Of a stretch of 64,000 nucleotides of DNA, positions 60,537-64,000 are shown piece after piece. Location: assembly GCA_033060915.1 (NCBI GenBank), contig CM065381.1:6733501-6797500 (forward strand). The letters run 5' to 3'. Positions within the stretch are counted from its first letter, which is position 1. The number at the start of each line of letters is the position of its first letter. The translations under genes were made by a program, and so were the position numbers. The notes under the pieces are model-generated. The model worked only from the letters and a program-made list of their open reading frames with translations. It did not search any database and was not told the DNA's origin. The stretch is from Euryodendron excelsum (Eukaryota > Streptophyta > Magnoliopsida > Ericales > Pentaphylacaceae).

Positions 60537-61284
60537 ATGTAGTGGTAGTTCTGCTGTTAGTTTTTTTTTTTTTTGTCTCTTGTTGGTTGGGATTATCTAA
60601 TGGGACTAGGAAGTAGATGGTTTAGCTTGTGTGTCTTCATGGAGTAAGCTTCTTTACAATGAACTCCCCTTTTTGTCATGCTCAAGTTTGCTATGATAAA
60701 TATTCTATCTTATGAAATTAAATGCTTATTCTGGATTTATTAATGTAGGGTGTGATTTTCATGTGAGATTTTGTATTCAAAAAATGATTCAATTGCTGTG
60801 ATTTAATTACTTGCAGGTGCTTGGCGGGGCATTTGTTTATTATTTTAAAGTTACTGAAAAAATTGAGATAATGCTGAAATTTAGTTGTTTTGCATTTGCA
60901 TAATCTGGTTTCAGAAACTTTTACAGACATACTATTTTTGGGGAAATCTCTAATTACAATGTTTTCGTTTTATGTTTCTGTTTTTTGTTTCTAGAGTCAA
61001 GAAGTACTAGAACAGTTGAAACATTGTGCTCTTACAATCACATTTTTATATTTCAGAGAACCCTTTTTCTTTTTTTCTTTTTTAAATTTAGCCAAATAGG
61101 GCTTTTGTTTCTGGAGCTGGAACAAAAAATTGAAACAAACAGCCATTCTATGTTTCCGAGGGAGTGGATGAGAGTGCAATTCTCGTCATTTTCTGAGTTG
61201 GGATGTAAACTTAACAAGCAATTGTGCATTCAAAACATTTACAAGAGGCATGTCCTCTTGAAGCAGACTCTCTACTTGGAAGAC
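60537..61284. other. 3' flank of acidic-protein gene
   Basis: Probable 3' UTR followed by T-rich sequence. Nothing else recognised. Confidence 0.4.
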
Positions 61285-61525
61285 ACTTGAGAGCATTTGG
61301 CCTTAAAAAGGTGATCCAATACACGAGACTCTTACTACCACAGAGTCTAGAGAGGTTTAGATGTATGCAATTTATTCATAAGCTAATTTTATTCCTAGAG
61401 GAGGTTGAGGACGGTCAAAAGTATGCAAATTTACTTTAGCATGCAAGAAGACTGTTTCTGTGTTTTAAAACCTGCGATGCTCAGGTAGCAATAGAGCAAC
61501 CTTATTAATGCGCCAAGATCCACTC
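61285..61525 (-). mobile_element. Au-like tRNA-derived SINE, degenerate
   Basis: On the minus strand it starts cttggcgcattaataaggttg (A box side), then cgcaggttttaaaac (B box, diverged), aaacagtcttcttgca, gcatacttttgaccgtcctc, and later agagtctcgtgtattggatcacc. The order and words match the widespread plant SINE with GGCGCAA...GGTTCGA...AAACAGCCTCTTGCA as I remember it. A partial internal duplication of the gcatac...gac segment is visible. The 3' end is uncertain. Confidence 0.6.
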
Positions 61526-62044
61526 TTATTCAAGAAATAACATCAATTATTCACTCTATGTAGGAATTCTCTGTTGTATAATTGTGTCTCTTTTCTTTCT
61601 CAAATAAACCAAAAAACCAAATGAATCAAACTCACAAATCAAAGAACTTAATGAATCAAACTCATATATTTCGCCTCGCATAGGGAGGTGAATGATCTTA
61701 GGACTGCTACTGGAGTGGGCAATGCAAAAGACTAGAGTTAATGATGGACCACATTTAACATAAAGAACTCTCAATCAACATTTCCAAAACCATCCAATCC
61801 AGATTCCAAAATGGGAAATGGCAATTGCAATACAGGATAATGTAACACAAGAATCTGAAATTGCAAAGCAAATTCAAAATCATTGCAATTAATGAAGACT
61901 CTAGATACCATGGAAATGTAATCAGATGCACATGAGTAACTAGCAACAAGCAGAAAGAAACGCAATTAAGGTTTCCAATTCAGCACTTTTATTGCCAACA
62001 AATGGAGTGTTTGAACATCGTTTATTTAGTAGTATATGTCTTTT

Positions 62045-62182
62045 TTGAAATGTGTTTGGATGAATGACTTAAAAAAACAGCTTATATCTAATTACTTTTT
62101 TCAAAAAAAATTATTTTTAAAAGTGACTTTTTAAAAATAACTTATAGCTTATAGCTTATAAGTTATCATGCCAAATACCCTC
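62045..62182. mobile_element. Short MITE, family of 7917-8108
   Basis: Left tgtgtttggatgaatgac followed by acagcttat, and right gcttataagttatcatgccaaataccctca, form imperfect inverted ends as in the copy at 7917-8108. Confidence 0.55.
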
Positions 62183-62280
62183 AAAGTGTATATATATATG
62201 TGTGTGTGTAATAAGAGACAAGAAAAGTTATCACATTAGGCCTTCAAGTCCACACAATTGTGGGGCAAGACATGATAAAA

Positions 62281-62465
62281 TGCTGTTGCCGTAGATGCGC
62301 ACACTTGAGCAATCTCTTCAATGCCTTGCTTTATAGATGCGTGCAATATAAACCTTGATTTAATAAAGCAAGGCATTGAAGAGATGCTGTTGCCGGCATT
62401 GTAGATGCGTAAACTTGAAGGGTTAAACATTGCTTTAATAATAGAAGAATCTCTTCAATGCCTCA
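62281..62465. repeat. Perfect 22-bp inverted repeat inside a direct repeat
   Basis: Arms 62313-62334 and 62363-62384 are exact inverse copies (28-bp spacer). The outer sequence tgctgttgccg...gtagatgcg...acttga occurs at 62281-62308 and again at 62384-62418. A third copy of tctcttcaatgcct is at 62450-62463. No coding frame; origin unknown. Confidence 0.8.
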
Positions 62466-64000
62466 AGTCCTCAATGGCAGTCATTAATCAACTAGCAGGG
62501 TCACCTACAAATAACATATGACGAAAATAACATCTGTCAATTGGATTGACAGATGTCGACAGTTCCTTAGTTTGTCACGGTGATTTTTTCCAAATGGATG
62601 AATTCTTGTAGAACTTTTGAGAATTTGTACTGTATCGTTGTGAGAATTTTCATTTTTATTTTCATTTTCTATGTTTCCAGGGGGGGAAAACTAATGAACA
62701 ACTATATGGTTTTTAAATTTTATTTTTTTATTTTTTGAGAGAGGCAATACGGAACAACTATATAGTTTGAGTTTGAGTTTTTTTTTTTACCAAATCCACT
62801 CGGAATGTTTTTTTTTTTACTAAACTCAGCCGGTGTTAAACTCTTCATAAAGTCATATTTTCAAACTACAATTTTAGTTGTAGCTGTGTGAATTTCATAT
62901 AAAATTTATAAAACAAAGTCACATGAAGTTGTGGTTTGATCTGATGACTTTTATATAAAATGTATAAAATTAAAGACTAGTTAAAGTTGTAATTTAAAAA
63001 CACAATTTTTTTTATTTAAAACTACGACTTTTCTGATTTGAAACCATGACTTTAAAAAGTAACTGAGTTTGATAGACAAGTTCAAAAACAAGCTCGATTG
63101 GGTACTAACAGTTTTTTCTGAATTTGGTAAACAACTCGTTTGAGTTAGGTGACATATGATAAAATGAGATATGCTAGCTTGGGATATGCTTCACTTCAGC
63201 TTAAATAGTTTGGGAGTATTTGTTTTGGTTATTTTATGTTCCTGAAGCATTTAGGCGGATTTACTTGGAGAACTCAAATTTTTTTTTTCTCTTTCTGTAC
63301 AAAGAAAGAAAACAATAATAATATCATGTCAGCTAGTGCATAGAGTTGTCAGTGAGAAAAGAGGAATAATTAATTGATACTGAGAACGGATTCTGTTCCC
63401 GGACTACGTGAGTGTGGTAGAATTCCCCAACCCCAACCATCGGAACTCACCCTCCGCTGGGGCGCTGATTATTATTATTATTATTATTTTAAATACATTG
63501 AAGGGTTTAAATCTTGCGAAGGGATGAATTGAACTTATGATTTCAATCATAAACAGTGAGGGGGCGGGCAAGAGTTATGGCTACTCCAAAACTTTTAAAA
63601 TTTGCCGTAAAATCACTAGATTTTTAAGTATTTACCAAAAAAATATAGGTATTGGCCATCCTTAAATTTTAAAAACTTTACCTTGATCTTTTTAAAATTT
63701 AAAATTTCTTTATCTTAATCTCCTTCAACACAAATTCTGAGTTCATCACTGATCATGGATGAGACGTTACTACCACTTGACCTAACCTCTCTACTCATAG
63801 CTGGGGCAATTCAAACCATCTCTTCTTACAAGCAGTGCTTTGATTAACCATAGTTCTTTCACATTTTTTTTTTGTCTCTTAAAACTGAAACTGTAGGGAT
63901 AATGAATAGGAAGATCATAATAATTAAGTCATAAAGCTTGTAAAACTGAAAAAAATGGTTTTATTCCATTTAACATATTTTACTCTCTCTCTCTCTCTAA
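62466..64000. other. Intergenic, nothing recognised
   Basis: AT-rich. Contains a (TTA)n tract at about 63470-63488 and ends in (TC)n. No supported gene to the window edge. Confidence 0.45.

Overview
The window is nuclear DNA of a flowering plant, a dicot by its gene repertoire. The genes have many short exons with GT-AG introns. The long AT-rich spaces hold MITEs, tRNA-derived SINE remnants, hAT and Mutator-like elements and long GA/CT microsatellites. I cannot name the species. No operon, prophage, CRISPR array, tRNA or rRNA gene was found.

Layout. 1-2195 (+): 3' part of a leucine-rich-repeat receptor-like protein without a kinase, cut by the window edge. 3900-5240 (-): a single-exon ALP1/HARBI1-like gene, a domesticated Harbinger transposase that has lost catalytic acids; its last 60 codons are duplicated at 3236-3425. 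5300-9790: nested transposon remnants. 9798-19111 (+): an 11-exon NUB1-type UBL-UBA protein. 20752-28235 (-): an 8-exon OS-9 (EBS6) ER lectin, with a 998-bp hAT element in intron 7. 28700-30800: SINE and MITE debris and a (GA)46 tract. 32918-35307 (+): a PHOX-type TPR-PB1 co-chaperone in two coding exons. 39879-48471 (-): a 13-exon ankyrin-DHHC S-acyltransferase of the TIP1/PAT24 type. PHOX and TIP1 converge; as I remember it, they are also neighbours in Arabidopsis (At5g20360/At5g20350), so this looks like an old conserved block. 49560-54250: a locally duplicated region with one small secreted ECA1/prolamin-like gene (53400-53813, -) and one broken paralogue (51312-51595, -). 54424-55880: a Mutator-like element with terminal inverted repeats of about 200 bp. 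58262-60536 (+): a small nuclear protein with a long Asp/Glu tail. 60537-64000: an Au-like SINE, a MITE, a short perfect inverted repeat and otherwise nothing recognised.

How the genes relate. NUB1 (shuttling of ubiquitin-like conjugates to the proteasome), OS-9 (ER-associated degradation), PHOX (Hsp70/Hsp90 co-chaperone) and TIP1 (Golgi palmitoylation) are all housekeeping or trafficking proteins, but each is an independent transcription unit and I infer no joint regulation. The fast-evolving parts are the receptor-like protein, the transposase-derived gene with its tail duplication, and the ECA1-like cluster.

Exon boundaries were worked out by hand from GT-AG sites, reading-frame phase and remembered family sequences. 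No transcript data or database search was available. I found nothing that amounts to a clearly new biological system. The best leads are the ECA1-like pair (one copy has an inverted 5' leader duplication that puts the start codon in a hairpin loop), the decayed copy of NUB1 exon 10, and the microhomology-bounded tandem duplication at the ALP1-like gene.
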